Shown here piece after piece: positions 8,951 to 17,417 of a DNA stretch of 64,000 bases (its first letter is position 1; every line of letters begins with the position of its first letter). Source of the DNA: Luteipulveratus halotolerans (GTDB lineage Bacteria > Actinomycetota > Actinomycetes > Actinomycetales > Dermatophilaceae); assembly GCF_001247745.1 (NCBI RefSeq), contig NZ_LAIR01000002.1:2356001-2420000 (forward strand), written 5' to 3'. Below the pieces are notes generated by a model. That model was not told the DNA's origin. It did not search any database and saw nothing but the letters and a program-made list of their open reading frames with translations. Position numbers and translations under genes: made by a program.

Positions 8951-9612
8951 TCCGGGTCCTGCTCGCCGACGACCAGGCGCTCATCCGCACCGGCCTGCGC
9001 GCTCTGCTCGACGCCGAGGACGACATCGAGGTGGTGGCCGAGGCGTGCGACGGCGCCGCCGCCCACGAGCTGGCCGTCGAGCACCGGCCCGACATCGTGC
9101 TGATGGACGTGCAGATGCCGCGGCTCGACGGCATCGAGGCCACTCGCCGCATCGTCGGCGACGACCGCCTGAGCACGTCGCGGGTCGTCATCCTCACCAA
9201 CTACGGCCTCGACGAGTACGTCTTCACCGCGCTGCGCGCCGGGGCGAGCGGCTTCCTGGTCAAGGACACCGAACCCGCTGATCTGCTGCAGGCCCTGCAC
9301 GTCGTCGCCGAGGGTGCGGCCCTGCTGTCGCCCGGCATCACGCGCACGCTCATCAGCGAGTTCGTGTCACGCCCGGCCGCCCGCGTCGCCTCCGACGCGC
9401 TCGACGTCCTCACTCCACGCGAGCGTGAGGTGGTCGCGCTCGTCGGTCAAGGGCTGTCCAACGACGAGATCGCCGACCACATGGTCATCAGCGCCACCAC
9501 CGCCAAGACACACGTCAGCCGCGCGATGACCAAGGTGCACGCCCGCGATCGCGCTCAGCTGGTGGTGCTGGCGTACGAGACGGGGCTCGTCCTCCCCCGC
9601 ACCCGTGACTGA
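8947..9612 (+). CDS. NarL/LuxR-family response regulator
   Basis: 221 aa. The receiver domain has phosphorylatable Asp54 (VLMDVQMPRLDG), acidic pair D8/D9 and the conserved Lys in FLVKDTEP. The C-terminal LuxR HTH is LTPREREVVALVGQGLSNDE through TAKTHVSRAMTKVHARDRAQ. Translationally coupled to the kinase at 8180, so the two should be cognate. Targets cannot be read from the sequence. Confidence 0.93.
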   Translation: MIRVLLADDQALIRTGLRALLDAEDDIEVVAEACDGAAAHELAVEHRPDIVLMDVQMPRLDGIEATRRIVGDDRLSTSRVVILTNYGLDEYVFTALRAGASGFLVKDTEPADLLQALHVVAEGAALLSPGITRTLISEFVSRPAARVASDALDVLTPREREVVALVGQGLSNDEIADHMVISATTAKTHVSRAMTKVHARDRAQLVVLAYETGLVLPRTRD

Positions 9613-9659
9613 GACCGGCTCGTGATCAACCTGGCCCCGGTGCTGGGCGTCCTTCCTGC

Positions 9660-10244
9660 ATGAGACGCACGGTGTGCACGGTCGCGCTCGTCGTGGCGGC
9701 AGGGATGACGGCCTGCGGCGAGCAGCAGGTTGAACGGGGTACGCCGACGTCGCCCTCCTCGTCGGCACGCCCGTCGGTGACGACTCCGGCTGCCGCACCG
9801 ACCGGCGTCACACCCGAGGGTCTGCAGGTCCGGCTGGAGCTGCCGCGCACGACGGTTCGCGCCTGCAAGACGCTCACGGGGGCGGTCGTCGTGATCAACC
9901 CGACCGGCCGGGCGGTCGACCTGTGGTCAGGGACTGTGCCAGGCGGCCCGGACTGCACGCCCAAGCACGCCGTGCAGCTGGTCGGCCACGGCATCGACAC
10001 GAGCCCGGCCTTCACCGCGGACTGCGGGTCTCAGCCGCTGCGCATCGCTTCGGGGACCACGCGGGTCCCGATGTCGGCACTCACGACGTACACGTCGTGC
10101 TCGCAGGACCATCCGAGCATCGACTCGCCTCGGTGCGGCGCCGACGGCGGACCACCGGGACTGCCGACCGGCCGCTACGAGGCGCGGGTGGTCGGCAGCG
10201 TGCTCAGCGCAGCACCGGCGGTCGCGGTGACAGTGACGTCCTGA
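9660..10244 (+). CDS. Hypothetical lipoprotein
   Basis: 194 aa. The N-terminus is a lipoprotein signal with lipobox AGMTAC (Cys19), then a Ser/Thr/Pro-rich linker (about 24-48). A beta-rich domain (about 52-192) contains six further cysteines that could form disulfides. No family recognised. It lies 47 nt downstream of the response regulator on the same strand and could be co-transcribed with it. Confidence 0.7.
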   Translation: MRRTVCTVALVVAAGMTACGEQQVERGTPTSPSSSARPSVTTPAAAPTGVTPEGLQVRLELPRTTVRACKTLTGAVVVINPTGRAVDLWSGTVPGGPDCTPKHAVQLVGHGIDTSPAFTADCGSQPLRIASGTTRVPMSALTTYTSCSQDHPSIDSPRCGADGGPPGLPTGRYEARVVGSVLSAAPAVAVTVTS

Positions 10245-10277
10245 GGCGAGCGACCGGCGTACGAAAAGCCTTGCGGC

Positions 10278-11390
10278 TCAGTCCTTCTCGCGCTCCTGCG
10301 CACGCTTCCAGCGGACGCCGGCCTCCATGAAGTCGTCGATGTCACCGTCGAACACCGCGTCGGTCTTGCCGACCTCGTGCTCGGTGCGCAGGTCCTTGAC
10401 CATCTGGTAGGGGTGCAGGACGTACGAGCGCATCTGGTCGCCCCAGCTGGCCTTGATGTCGCCGGCGAGCTCCTTCTTCTGCGCGTCCTCCTCCTGCTTC
10501 TTCAGCAGCAGCAGACGGGACTGCATGACGCGCAGCGCGGCGGCGCGGTTCTGGATCTGCGACTTCTCGTTCTGCATCGACACGACGGTGCCGGTGGGGA
10601 TGTGCGTCATGCGCACGGCCGAGTCGGTGGTGTTGACCGACTGACCACCCGGCCCCGACGAGCGGAAGACGTCGATCTTGAGCTCGTTCTCGGGGATCTC
10701 GATCGCGTCGGTGGTCTCGATGAGCGGCACGACCTCGACCGCGGCGAAGCTCGTCTGCCGCCGGCCCTGGTTGTCGAACGGGCTGATGCGCACGAGGCGG
10801 TGGGTGCCGGCCTCGACGGCCAGGTTGCCGTACGCGTAGGGCACGTTGACCTCGAACGTCGCGCTCTTGAGGCCGGCCTCCTCGGCGTACGAGGTGTCCA
10901 TCACCTTGGTCGGGTATCCGTGGCGCTCGGCCCAGCGCAGGTACATGCGCATGAGCATCTCGGCGAAGTCGGCGGCGTCGACACCACCGGCGCCGGCGCG
11001 GATCGTGATGACGGCCTCGCGCTGGTCGAACTCGCCGGACAGCAGCGTGCGGACCTCGAGCTCGCCGACGGCCTTCTTGACCGCCTCGAGCTCCTTCTCG
11101 GCCTCGGCCAGGGTCTCGGCGTCGTCCTCTTCCTGCCCCATCTCGACAAGGGTCTCGAGGTCCTCGATGCGGCTGTCCATGTTCTCGACGCGGTCGAGCT
11201 CGGCCTTGGCCCGCGACAGCGTGGACGTCACCTGCTGGGCCTTGTCGGGGTCGTCCCACAGGTCGGGCGCGGCCGACTGGGCCTCGAGGTCGGTGATCTG
11301 GGCGCGCAGCGCGTCGAGGTCGCTGACCTCACGCACCGTCCCCATGGTGGTGCGCAGGTTCTTGATCTCTACAGGGAAGTCGACAGCCAC
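10278..11390 (-). CDS. prfB: Peptide chain release factor 2
   Basis: 370 aa. RF2 reads UGA and UAA stop codons and triggers peptide release. It shows the stop-codon recognition tripeptide SPF (RISPFDNQGRRQ) and the catalytic GGQ loop (SSGPGGQSVNTTDSAVRMTH). The gene is one continuous frame with no internal UGA, so the programmed +1 frameshift of many other bacteria is absent, as usual in actinobacteria. The start is GTG 11390 with no clear ribosome binding site. Confidence 0.97.
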   Translation of the reverse strand: MAVDFPVEIKNLRTTMGTVREVSDLDALRAQITDLEAQSAAPDLWDDPDKAQQVTSTLSRAKAELDRVENMDSRIEDLETLVEMGQEEDDAETLAEAEKELEAVKKAVGELEVRTLLSGEFDQREAVITIRAGAGGVDAADFAEMLMRMYLRWAERHGYPTKVMDTSYAEEAGLKSATFEVNVPYAYGNLAVEAGTHRLVRISPFDNQGRRQTSFAAVEVVPLIETTDAIEIPENELKIDVFRSSGPGGQSVNTTDSAVRMTHIPTGTVVSMQNEKSQIQNRAAALRVMQSRLLLLKKQEEDAQKKELAGDIKASWGDQMRSYVLHPYQMVKDLRTEHEVGKTDAVFDGDIDDFMEAGVRWKRAQEREKD

Positions 11391-11475
11391 GAGGAGTCAG
11401 CCTACGCGGTCGGGCGATCGACGTCGTACGACGACCGGCCGCCCGACCGCACGCGCCGGGTCCGGCGTAGCCAGG

Positions 11476-12531
11476 TCAGCGCCCCTGTGGCACCGCGTAC
11501 GCACCCGAGCTCGCGATCACCACGGGCTTTCCCTGGTCGGGAGTGCTGACCAGCAGGCTCACCACGAATCGGCGGACATAGCGCTCCTTGAACGACCCGT
11601 CGTCACCCTCGGCCGTGGCGTACGCCTTCTCGAGCTTGATCTTGCGGTCCCCGTCGGCGTCCTGGACGGTGACCTCGCAGTCCAGGCTGAGCACTCCCAG
11701 CGTGGCTGACTGGGCGCGGGCCACCCGCAGAGCCGGTGTGCCGACGACCACCGCCGTACTGGCGTCCGTGCCCTTCGGAGTGCCCCACGGACGACAGTCG
11801 GTCGTGCCGGACCATCCGTGAGTGGCCTTGTCGCCCGGGGTCTCCTCGGCGTTGGTCCGCCGACGCAGCGCCGTGATCAGGCCGTTCTGCTGGAGGTCGT
11901 CGTCGTTGCCGACGTAGATCGACCGGATCACCGTCGGCACCATGTTGGCGAGCTGCTGGCGCTGCGGTGCGGTGAGGACAGCCCCCGCAACCACCTTCGG
12001 GATCGGGATCTGCGCCGGGCCGGACATCGAGGCCGACATCTTCCACGACCCGGCGACAGTCGCCGGCACGATCGCGACCATCGACCGCCAGGTCTTGCCC
12101 TCGGCCGTCTCAGTGCCGACGTCGACCAGCGCCCACCGGCCCTGGCCGTCGGCCGAGCGCGCACCACCACCGTGCACTGCTCGGACGTCGTGCGAGAAGC
12201 CGGCTCCGCCACTGTCCGCGGGGGCGCGCTTGGCCTTCTTGACCCGAGTTCCGTAGACGTCCCCGGCGAGCGTGGTCTCGGTGTCCACCGCGCTCCAGGC
12301 GGACTCGTCGTACGCCGGCGCACCCGCGCGCACGATGGCCGCGTTGTTGCGGCGGTCGTAGTCGGTCATCGCCGCACGCGCCTCCGCGAGCGTGAGCGTC
12401 TTGGGTGCCGAGGGCGTGGTCGTCGTGGACGGGCGGGAACCCGTGCCGCTCTCCTGACCGCACGCGGTGAGGACAGCGCTGGCCACGAGGGTGGCGGCGA
12501 TGAGTGGAACTGCTGAAAGTGGGCGCAACAT
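11476..12531 (-). CDS. Hypothetical lipoprotein beside the tad operon
   Basis: 351 aa. Signal peptide with lipobox AVLTAC (Cys24), a Ser/Thr/Pro-rich linker and then a domain of about 300 residues rich in beta and alpha segments. No named family recognised with confidence. It is the next gene after the tadG-like gene on the same strand (66 nt), so it may be the last gene of the pilus operon or an independent surface lipoprotein. Confidence 0.7.
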   Translation of the reverse strand: MLRPLSAVPLIAATLVASAVLTACGQESGTGSRPSTTTTPSAPKTLTLAEARAAMTDYDRRNNAAIVRAGAPAYDESAWSAVDTETTLAGDVYGTRVKKAKRAPADSGGAGFSHDVRAVHGGGARSADGQGRWALVDVGTETAEGKTWRSMVAIVPATVAGSWKMSASMSGPAQIPIPKVVAGAVLTAPQRQQLANMVPTVIRSIYVGNDDDLQQNGLITALRRRTNAEETPGDKATHGWSGTTDCRPWGTPKGTDASTAVVVGTPALRVARAQSATLGVLSLDCEVTVQDADGDRKIKLEKAYATAEGDDGSFKERYVRRFVVSLLVSTPDQGKPVVIASSGAYAVPQGR

Positions 12532-12597
12532 ATCGGCTTTCGTGATGGGAGTGAACGGGGTCCGCTGTGGGCTGACGAGATCCGGCGACGGCAGCGG

Positions 12598-13068
12598 CTA
12601 GGGCGACACGTCGGCGCGGGCGCGGGACTCGACGGTGATCGAGATGTCGGGCTCCATGAACCCGAGCAGCCCGCCGAGCAGCGGCGGTCGCACGTTGCCA
12701 CGCACGCGCACGACGGCCGTCGAGCCGTCCGGGGTGCCCGTGCCCTCGACGACGCCCCACGAGGTGATGTGCGACGGCATCTGCTGCAGCGCCAGGCTGT
12801 CGTGCGCCGTACGGCCGACCGACTGATCGGTGAGGCGCAGGCTGGTGCCGACGCCACCGCTGTAGACCGACGCCGGGTCGATGGAGTCGGCCGCATCCGA
12901 CGCCGCGGCGTCGGCGACGTCGATGAGGTGCATCCGCGCGAGCTGGACGGCCGTCACGTCGACGCCGCCCATCACCAGGATCGCGAGCAGCGCGAACAAC
13001 CCGGCGATGAGGATCGAGATGCGGCCCTCGTCGCCGCGACGACGCAACCGGCGCTGCAGCCGTCTCAT
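12598..13068 (-). CDS. Tad pilus-assembly TadG/E-like protein
   Basis: 156 aa. A basic N-terminus (MRRLQRRLRRRGDEGRISIL) leads into one hydrophobic helix (IAGLFALLAILVMGGVDVTA) and a small extracellular domain. The helix followed by AADAAASDAAD-type sequence is typical of TadG/Rv3658-like pseudopilins. It starts 4 nt inside the preceding tadE gene (ATGA overlap). Such minor pilins are thought to act in assembly of the Flp pilus. Confidence 0.75.
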   Translation of the reverse strand: MRRLQRRLRRRGDEGRISILIAGLFALLAILVMGGVDVTAVQLARMHLIDVADAAASDAADSIDPASVYSGGVGTSLRLTDQSVGRTAHDSLALQQMPSHITSWGVVEGTGTPDGSTAVVRVRGNVRPPLLGGLLGFMEPDISITVESRARADVSP

Positions 13069-13511
13069 CTCGCCGCCCCGAACCGGTCGACCCGTTCGGT
13101 GTGGTCGGCGCTGACGGTCACGCTCGTCGGCAGCACGCCCGCGAGCAGGTCGGGCACGAGTGGCAGGCGGACCTCGACGACGGCGCGGGTGCGCACGAGC
13201 GCGTCACGCGTCAGGCACGGGCTCGCATCGCACGACACGCTCACCGTGCCCTGCTCGAAACCCTGGTCCTGGAACGCCATCCGGCCCGCGACCTGGGCGC
13301 GCGCCGCACCCTCGGACTCCGACGAGGCCGTGACGTAGGTACGGCCCGCCTCACGGGAGGCTGCCGCGACGGCGTACGTGCCCGCCTGCAGCCGCGCGAG
13401 CGCCACGACGAGGTAGAACACCGGCAGCGTCATCAGCACGCCGAGCACGATGAACTCGACCACCGCACTCCCCCGCTCGCGGCGTCGCAGCAGCCGCTTC
13501 AGCACGCTCAC
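13065..13511 (-). CDS. TadE-like pseudopilin (second)
   Basis: 148 aa. The TadE signature is clear: a short basic leader, RRERGSAVVEFIVLGVLMTLP and a single hydrophobic helix, then an extracellular domain of about 110 residues with two cysteines (SCDASPC). The Gly-Ser...Glu pattern resembles a type-IVb prepilin processing site. It overlaps both neighbouring tad genes by 4 nt, indicating one operon. Confidence 0.85.
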   Translation of the reverse strand: MSVLKRLLRRRERGSAVVEFIVLGVLMTLPVFYLVVALARLQAGTYAVAAASREAGRTYVTASSESEGAARAQVAGRMAFQDQGFEQGTVSVSCDASPCLTRDALVRTRAVVEVRLPLVPDLLAGVLPTSVTVSADHTERVDRFGAAR

Positions 13512-13933
13512 TGGTCCTCCGCGTACGCACGGGCCGACACCGTGAGCTCATCCCCCGGACCGAACGGTCCGAGCACCGGCATCGGCGCGACGACCGTCAC
13601 GCGTACGACGGCCGCGCCGCCCTCCGAGACCCGCTCGGCCCGGACGTCTCGCGCGAACCGGCTCGACACGCTCCCCTTGATGAGGCTGCGCGCCCGCTCT
13701 GCTCCGGCCGCGGGCGAGCTGTCGGCACGGGCGCCGTAGCGGGCGCCCTCGCTGGCGTGCGCGATCAGGGTGTTGCGCACGTAGAGCGCGAACCCCAGCT
13801 GGAACGCCGCGAGGAACAGCACGATCACCAGCCCGCTGACCATGGCGAACTCCGCGACCGCAGAGCCGCGGTCACGCCGGACACCCCGTCGGACTTCTCG
13901 CGCCCCGGCTCGCGTGCCGAGGCGCTGGGTCAC
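13508..13933 (-). CDS. TadE-like pseudopilin (first)
   Basis: 141 aa from GTG 13933, which overlaps the stop of the upstream pilin-like gene by 4 nt (GTGA); longer in-frame versions run antisense to the message logic and were not used. The motif RRDRGSAVAEFAMVSGLVIV and the following hydrophobic helix mark the TadE family. The rest (about 55-141) is an extracellular domain. Encoded in the middle of the tad operon. Confidence 0.85.
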   Translation of the reverse strand: MTQRLGTRAGAREVRRGVRRDRGSAVAEFAMVSGLVIVLFLAAFQLGFALYVRNTLIAHASEGARYGARADSSPAAGAERARSLIKGSVSSRFARDVRAERVSEGGAAVVRVTVVAPMPVLGPFGPGDELTVSARAYAEDQ

Positions 13934-14151
13934 TTCGGGCCCTTGACGCCCTCGACGGCGCGGCTGAACATGCCTTCCAGCGCGGGGCCGGCGATGGCCC
14001 ACAGTGCGGTCACGATGCCGGCGGTCATCAAGGTGATGAGCACCCAGCCCGGCACGTCGCCGCGCTCGCGCTCGGCGCGGTCGGTGACCCGGACCCGTGC
14101 CGAGACCAGCGCTCGGGTCACCCGGTCACGAAGTGTGCGGTTGGTCTGCAT
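13930..14151 (-). CDS. Flp-like small pilin candidate
   Basis: 73 aa. Basic N-terminus, then ERGDVPGWVLITLMTAGIVT with one long hydrophobic helix and a short C-terminal tail (MFSRAVEGVKGPK). Size, charge pattern and position after tadC fit the major Flp pilin, although the usual Gly/Glu-Tyr processing motif is not evident. ATG at 14151 is preceded by GGAGGAAT. No other pilin candidate is seen in the operon. Confidence 0.75.
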   Translation of the reverse strand: MQTNRTLRDRVTRALVSARVRVTDRAERERGDVPGWVLITLMTAGIVTALWAIAGPALEGMFSRAVEGVKGPK

Positions 14152-14214
14152 GATTCCTCCAAAAGTGTTGACAGTGAGGCGGATTCGTCGTCGGTGCGGA
14201 TCGACGACGGTGGG

Positions 14215-15150
14215 TCACAACGACAGGCGCAGCTCGCTGAGACCCGGGTAGATGGCGAACAGGATGGTCACGGGCAGCACCAGGAAGACGACCGGGATCA
14301 TCATGGTGATCTCGCGCTTGCCGCCCTCCTCGATCAGCTGCTGCTTGCTCGCGTCGCGGGCGTCCTGGGCCTGAGCACGCATGACGTCGGCGAGCGGTGT
14401 CCCGCGCTCGACGGCCACGACAACACCGTCGACGAACCGGGCCAGGCTCGAGATGCCGGTGCGGTCGGCCAGGCCTTGCAGCGCCTCCGGCAGCGTCGCA
14501 CCTGCGCGGGCGTCGGCCAGACAGCGCTGCAGCTCTCCGGACAGCTCTCCGGACGAGAGTCTCGCCACCCGGTCGAGTGCCGCCGCAGCTCCCTCGCCTG
14601 CGGTCACCGCGAGCGCGAGCATCTCTGCGACAGAAGGGAACTCGGCCAGGATGCGCTGCTCGCGTTGACTGGCTGCTCGGCTCAGCATCTGGTCGCGGGC
14701 GACCACACCGATGCACACCGAGATCGACACGACCGCGAGCGCGCCTCCGAGGCTGGTGCCGTTGCTGAGCCACCGCAACGACATCAGCACCGTGCCGATG
14801 ATGCCGGCGACCACGCCCCACAACGCCTGCTGCGCGCGGAAGCCCTCGACATCCGTGGGCTGACCTGCTCGCTCCAGGCGCCGTCGTACGGACGCCGAGC
14901 CGCCCAGCACCTGACCGACGATCGCGCCGAGGCGGTGCAGCCCGGGAGCGAGGGCGCGGTGCACCTGAAGGTCGGCGACATCGGACACCAGCAGTCGTGA
15001 GGGTCGCGGGCTGTCGCGCACGTAGGGCTCGAGACGAGCGTTGAGGTCGGCCCGTCGGCGCATCGGCAGTCCGCGCACCACGAGCAGCAGCCCGATGCCC
15101 ACCGTGAGCCCGACGAGCGCCCCGGGCCACGACCACGCAGTGCCGGTCAT
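14215..15150 (-). CDS. tadC: Tad secretion membrane protein TadC
   Basis: 311 aa type II secretion F-domain protein. Helices lie near 8-26, 105-125, 135-155 and 285-305. The conserved cytoplasmic F domain (about 165-280) includes ALAVTAGEGAAAALDRVA and GGKREITMMIPVVFLVLPVT. With TadB it forms the inner-membrane platform for pilus extrusion. It overlaps tadB by 4 nt, and a 63-nt gap separates it from the pilin-like gene. Confidence 0.9.
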   Translation of the reverse strand: MTGTAWSWPGALVGLTVGIGLLLVVRGLPMRRRADLNARLEPYVRDSPRPSRLLVSDVADLQVHRALAPGLHRLGAIVGQVLGGSASVRRRLERAGQPTDVEGFRAQQALWGVVAGIIGTVLMSLRWLSNGTSLGGALAVVSISVCIGVVARDQMLSRAASQREQRILAEFPSVAEMLALAVTAGEGAAAALDRVARLSSGELSGELQRCLADARAGATLPEALQGLADRTGISSLARFVDGVVVAVERGTPLADVMRAQAQDARDASKQQLIEEGGKREITMMIPVVFLVLPVTILFAIYPGLSELRLSL

Positions 15151-16013
15151 CGCAGCACCCGCACTTCTTCGGGCAGCCGACCGATCCGGCGCATGATCGC
15201 GTACGCCGCGAACGACACCGTCCCGCCGAAGATCAGGACCACGACACCGGCCGGCTCACGGTATGCATCGAGTGACGAACCGCGAGTCGCGAGCATCAGC
15301 AGCACGATCCAGGGCGCGGCGAGCGCGAGGCGGGCGGCGTTGACCGTCCAGCTCTGCCGCGCCTCGAGCTCAGCGCGCGTGCGAGCGTCCTCCCGCAGGA
15401 ACGACGACAACGTACGCAGTAGTCGCCCCAGGTCCGTGCCACCGACCTCGCGGGCGATGCGCAGCGACTCGATGAGCCGGTCGGCCACCGGATCGCTCAA
15501 CCGCACCTTCAACGCGTCGAGGCACTCGTGGAATCGGCCGGTTGCGCGGTAGTCCTGGGCGAAGTCCGCGAACGCCGGCCGCAGCTCTTCGGGGCCGCGA
15601 ATCGCGAGCTGGCTCAGCGACTCCGGGAGAGCCAGCCCCGCGCGTACGGCCGAGGCGATGTGGTCGACGACGTCGGGCCACACGTCACGCAGCGCGTGCC
15701 GGCGCCGCCGGGCTCGCGACCGCACCACGCCGAGGGGCAGATAGCCACCGGCGAGCGCGCCGACCACGCCGATCGCGAGCACTCCGCTGATGCCGAGCGC
15801 CAGCACTCCGACGACGAGTCCCGTTGCGGCACAGGCCATCACGAGCCGCGGGATCGTGAGCGCAGGCATCCCCGCCTGGACGATCTCGTCGGTAAGGCGG
15901 TCGGCGTACGACGGTCCGGTGCTCTCGACCGTCTGCTCGGTGCGCGGCCAGCACGACCACCACACGCAGAACAGCCCGAGCCCCAGGATGAGCCCGACGA
16001 GTGCGCCGCTCAC
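15147..16013 (-). CDS. tadB: Tad secretion membrane protein TadB
   Basis: 288 aa. N-terminal helix (about 3-20), paired helices near 58-95, an F domain (about 115-240, DHIASAVRAGLALPESLSQL) and two C-terminal helices (about 225-275). It overlaps tadA and tadC by 4 nt on each side. It is the second platform protein of the pilus machine. Confidence 0.9.
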   Translation of the reverse strand: MSGALVGLILGLGLFCVWWSCWPRTEQTVESTGPSYADRLTDEIVQAGMPALTIPRLVMACAATGLVVGVLALGISGVLAIGVVGALAGGYLPLGVVRSRARRRRHALRDVWPDVVDHIASAVRAGLALPESLSQLAIRGPEELRPAFADFAQDYRATGRFHECLDALKVRLSDPVADRLIESLRIAREVGGTDLGRLLRTLSSFLREDARTRAELEARQSWTVNAARLALAAPWIVLLMLATRGSSLDAYREPAGVVVLIFGGTVSFAAYAIMRRIGRLPEEVRVLR

Positions 16014-17236
16014 AGCCCGGTCCTCAGCAGGTCGGCCACGTCGAAGCCGGCGCGCGCGAATCGCTCCTGGTGGGGCGGGAACCCGTCACCACGGACCAGC
16101 TGGCCGTCACGCGTCACGAACAGCTCGGCGATCTCGACGACGTCGCCCTCGGCCCGACCGGGCAGGGCGACGATCTCTCGGACACGGCGGCGACCGTCGC
16201 GCTCGAGAGCGACCTGCACCACGACGTCGACTGCACTCGCGACGGTCGGGACGACGAACCGGCTGCTCACGTTGGAGCCGGCCAGCAGTGGCAGGGTGCA
16301 CATCTTGATGACGGCCTCGCGGGCACTGTTGGCGTGGATCGTGCACATGCCAGGCAGGCCGCTGTTGAGCGCGATGAGGAGGTCGAGGCTCTCCTCCTGA
16401 CGGACCTCGCCGACGATGATGCGCGAGGGCCGCATCCGCAGCGCCTCCTTGACGAGGCGTCGCAGCGGGATCTCGCCGGTGCCCTCCAGGCTGGCCTGGC
16501 GGCACTGCATCGCGGCCCAGTCGCGCAACGGCAGCTTGAGCTCGAAGACCTCTTCGCAGGAGACCACGCGCTCGTGCGAAGGGATAGCAGCCGCAAGGCA
16601 GTTCAGCATCGTCGTCTTGCCTGCCTGGGTGCCCCCGGCGACCAGGATGTTGAGACCGGCCGAGACCGCAGCGGACAGGAAGCGTGCAGCGGACGGGGTC
16701 ATCGTGCCCATCCGCACGAGGTCGTCCAGGCCGTGCGCACGCACGACGAACTTGCGGATGTTGACCATCCAGTGCGCCCGCGTGACGTCGGGGATCGCGA
16801 CGTGCAGGCGTGAGCCGTCCGGCAGTGCGGCGTCCACGAATGGCGACGACAGGTCGATCCGACGACCGGACGGCTTGAGCATGCGCTCGACGAGGTTCTT
16901 GACCTGCTCGTCGGTGAGGATCGTCGGAGTCAGCTCGGGCACGCCCCCGCGAGCGACGAAAACCCTTGCGGGCTCGTTGATCCAGATCTCCTCGACCGTC
17001 GGGTCGTCGAGGTAGGGCTGCAGCGGGCCGTAGCCGACGACGGCGTCGAGCACCGTCCGAGTCGCCGCGTCGCGGTCGGTGAGCGGTGCGAGACCGCCGT
17101 GCAGGCTGCGTTCTTCGTAGTCCTGGACGACGTCGCGGACGAGGTCCCGCAGCACACCGTGGTCACGCGCCGGGTCGAGGCGCTGACGACGGATGAGCTC
17201 ACGGACCTCGCCCTCGATGAGCTGGATCCCCTCCAT
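16010..17236 (-). CDS. tadA: Tad pilus assembly ATPase TadA (CpaF)
   Basis: 408 aa secretion ATPase that powers pilus assembly. The Walker A motif is GGTQAGKTT, with the Walker B and Asp box in RPSRIIVGEVRQEESLDLL and the His box around GMCTIHANSAREA. The N-terminal domain contains VVGYGPLQPYLDDPTVEEIW, typical of TadA. ATG at 17236 follows GAGTGAGGGG; an earlier frame extension (to 17293) has no ribosome binding site and no conservation. It is the first gene of a minus-strand operon, divergent from the FHA/FtsK-like gene. Confidence 0.95.
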   Translation of the reverse strand: MEGIQLIEGEVRELIRRQRLDPARDHGVLRDLVRDVVQDYEERSLHGGLAPLTDRDAATRTVLDAVVGYGPLQPYLDDPTVEEIWINEPARVFVARGGVPELTPTILTDEQVKNLVERMLKPSGRRIDLSSPFVDAALPDGSRLHVAIPDVTRAHWMVNIRKFVVRAHGLDDLVRMGTMTPSAARFLSAAVSAGLNILVAGGTQAGKTTMLNCLAAAIPSHERVVSCEEVFELKLPLRDWAAMQCRQASLEGTGEIPLRRLVKEALRMRPSRIIVGEVRQEESLDLLIALNSGLPGMCTIHANSAREAVIKMCTLPLLAGSNVSSRFVVPTVASAVDVVVQVALERDGRRRVREIVALPGRAEGDVVEIAELFVTRDGQLVRGDGFPPHQERFARAGFDVADLLRTGL

Positions 17237-17311
17237 GCACCCCTCACTCTGCGACGCGCTGTCCGCTGACAGCGCCCGGCACATGAAAGCCACCTGGGAG
17301 CCGCTGTGGCG

Positions 17312-17374
17312 TTGTCCACAGATCTCTTGACCAACGTTTTACCTTTCGGCCTGGCCGTCGCACTGTTGTCCACA
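17312..17374 (+). promoter_or_regulatory. Two DnaA-box-like sites between tadA and the FHA/FtsK gene
   Basis: TTGTCCACA occurs at 17312-17320 and again at 17366-17374 in the same orientation. This is the usual high-GC actinobacterial DnaA-box sequence. Both lie in the 181-bp divergent intergenic region. A similar pair lies upstream of the CpaB-like gene at 44909-44958. Confidence 0.6.
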
Positions 17375-17417
17375 GGCGTTCCTGCAGCGTCGGCTCCGCC
17401 CGCCGATACTTCGGCGC

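Noticed and set aside
10278..11390. Programmed frameshift in prfB
   Set aside because: The reading frame is continuous from GTG 11390, and no in-frame UGA or slippery CTT-TGA is seen near its start.
17312..17374. A chromosomal replication origin based on two DnaA-box-like sites
   Set aside because: Only two boxes, no dnaA, dnaN or other origin genes, and no A+T-rich unwinding region in this intergenic stretch.
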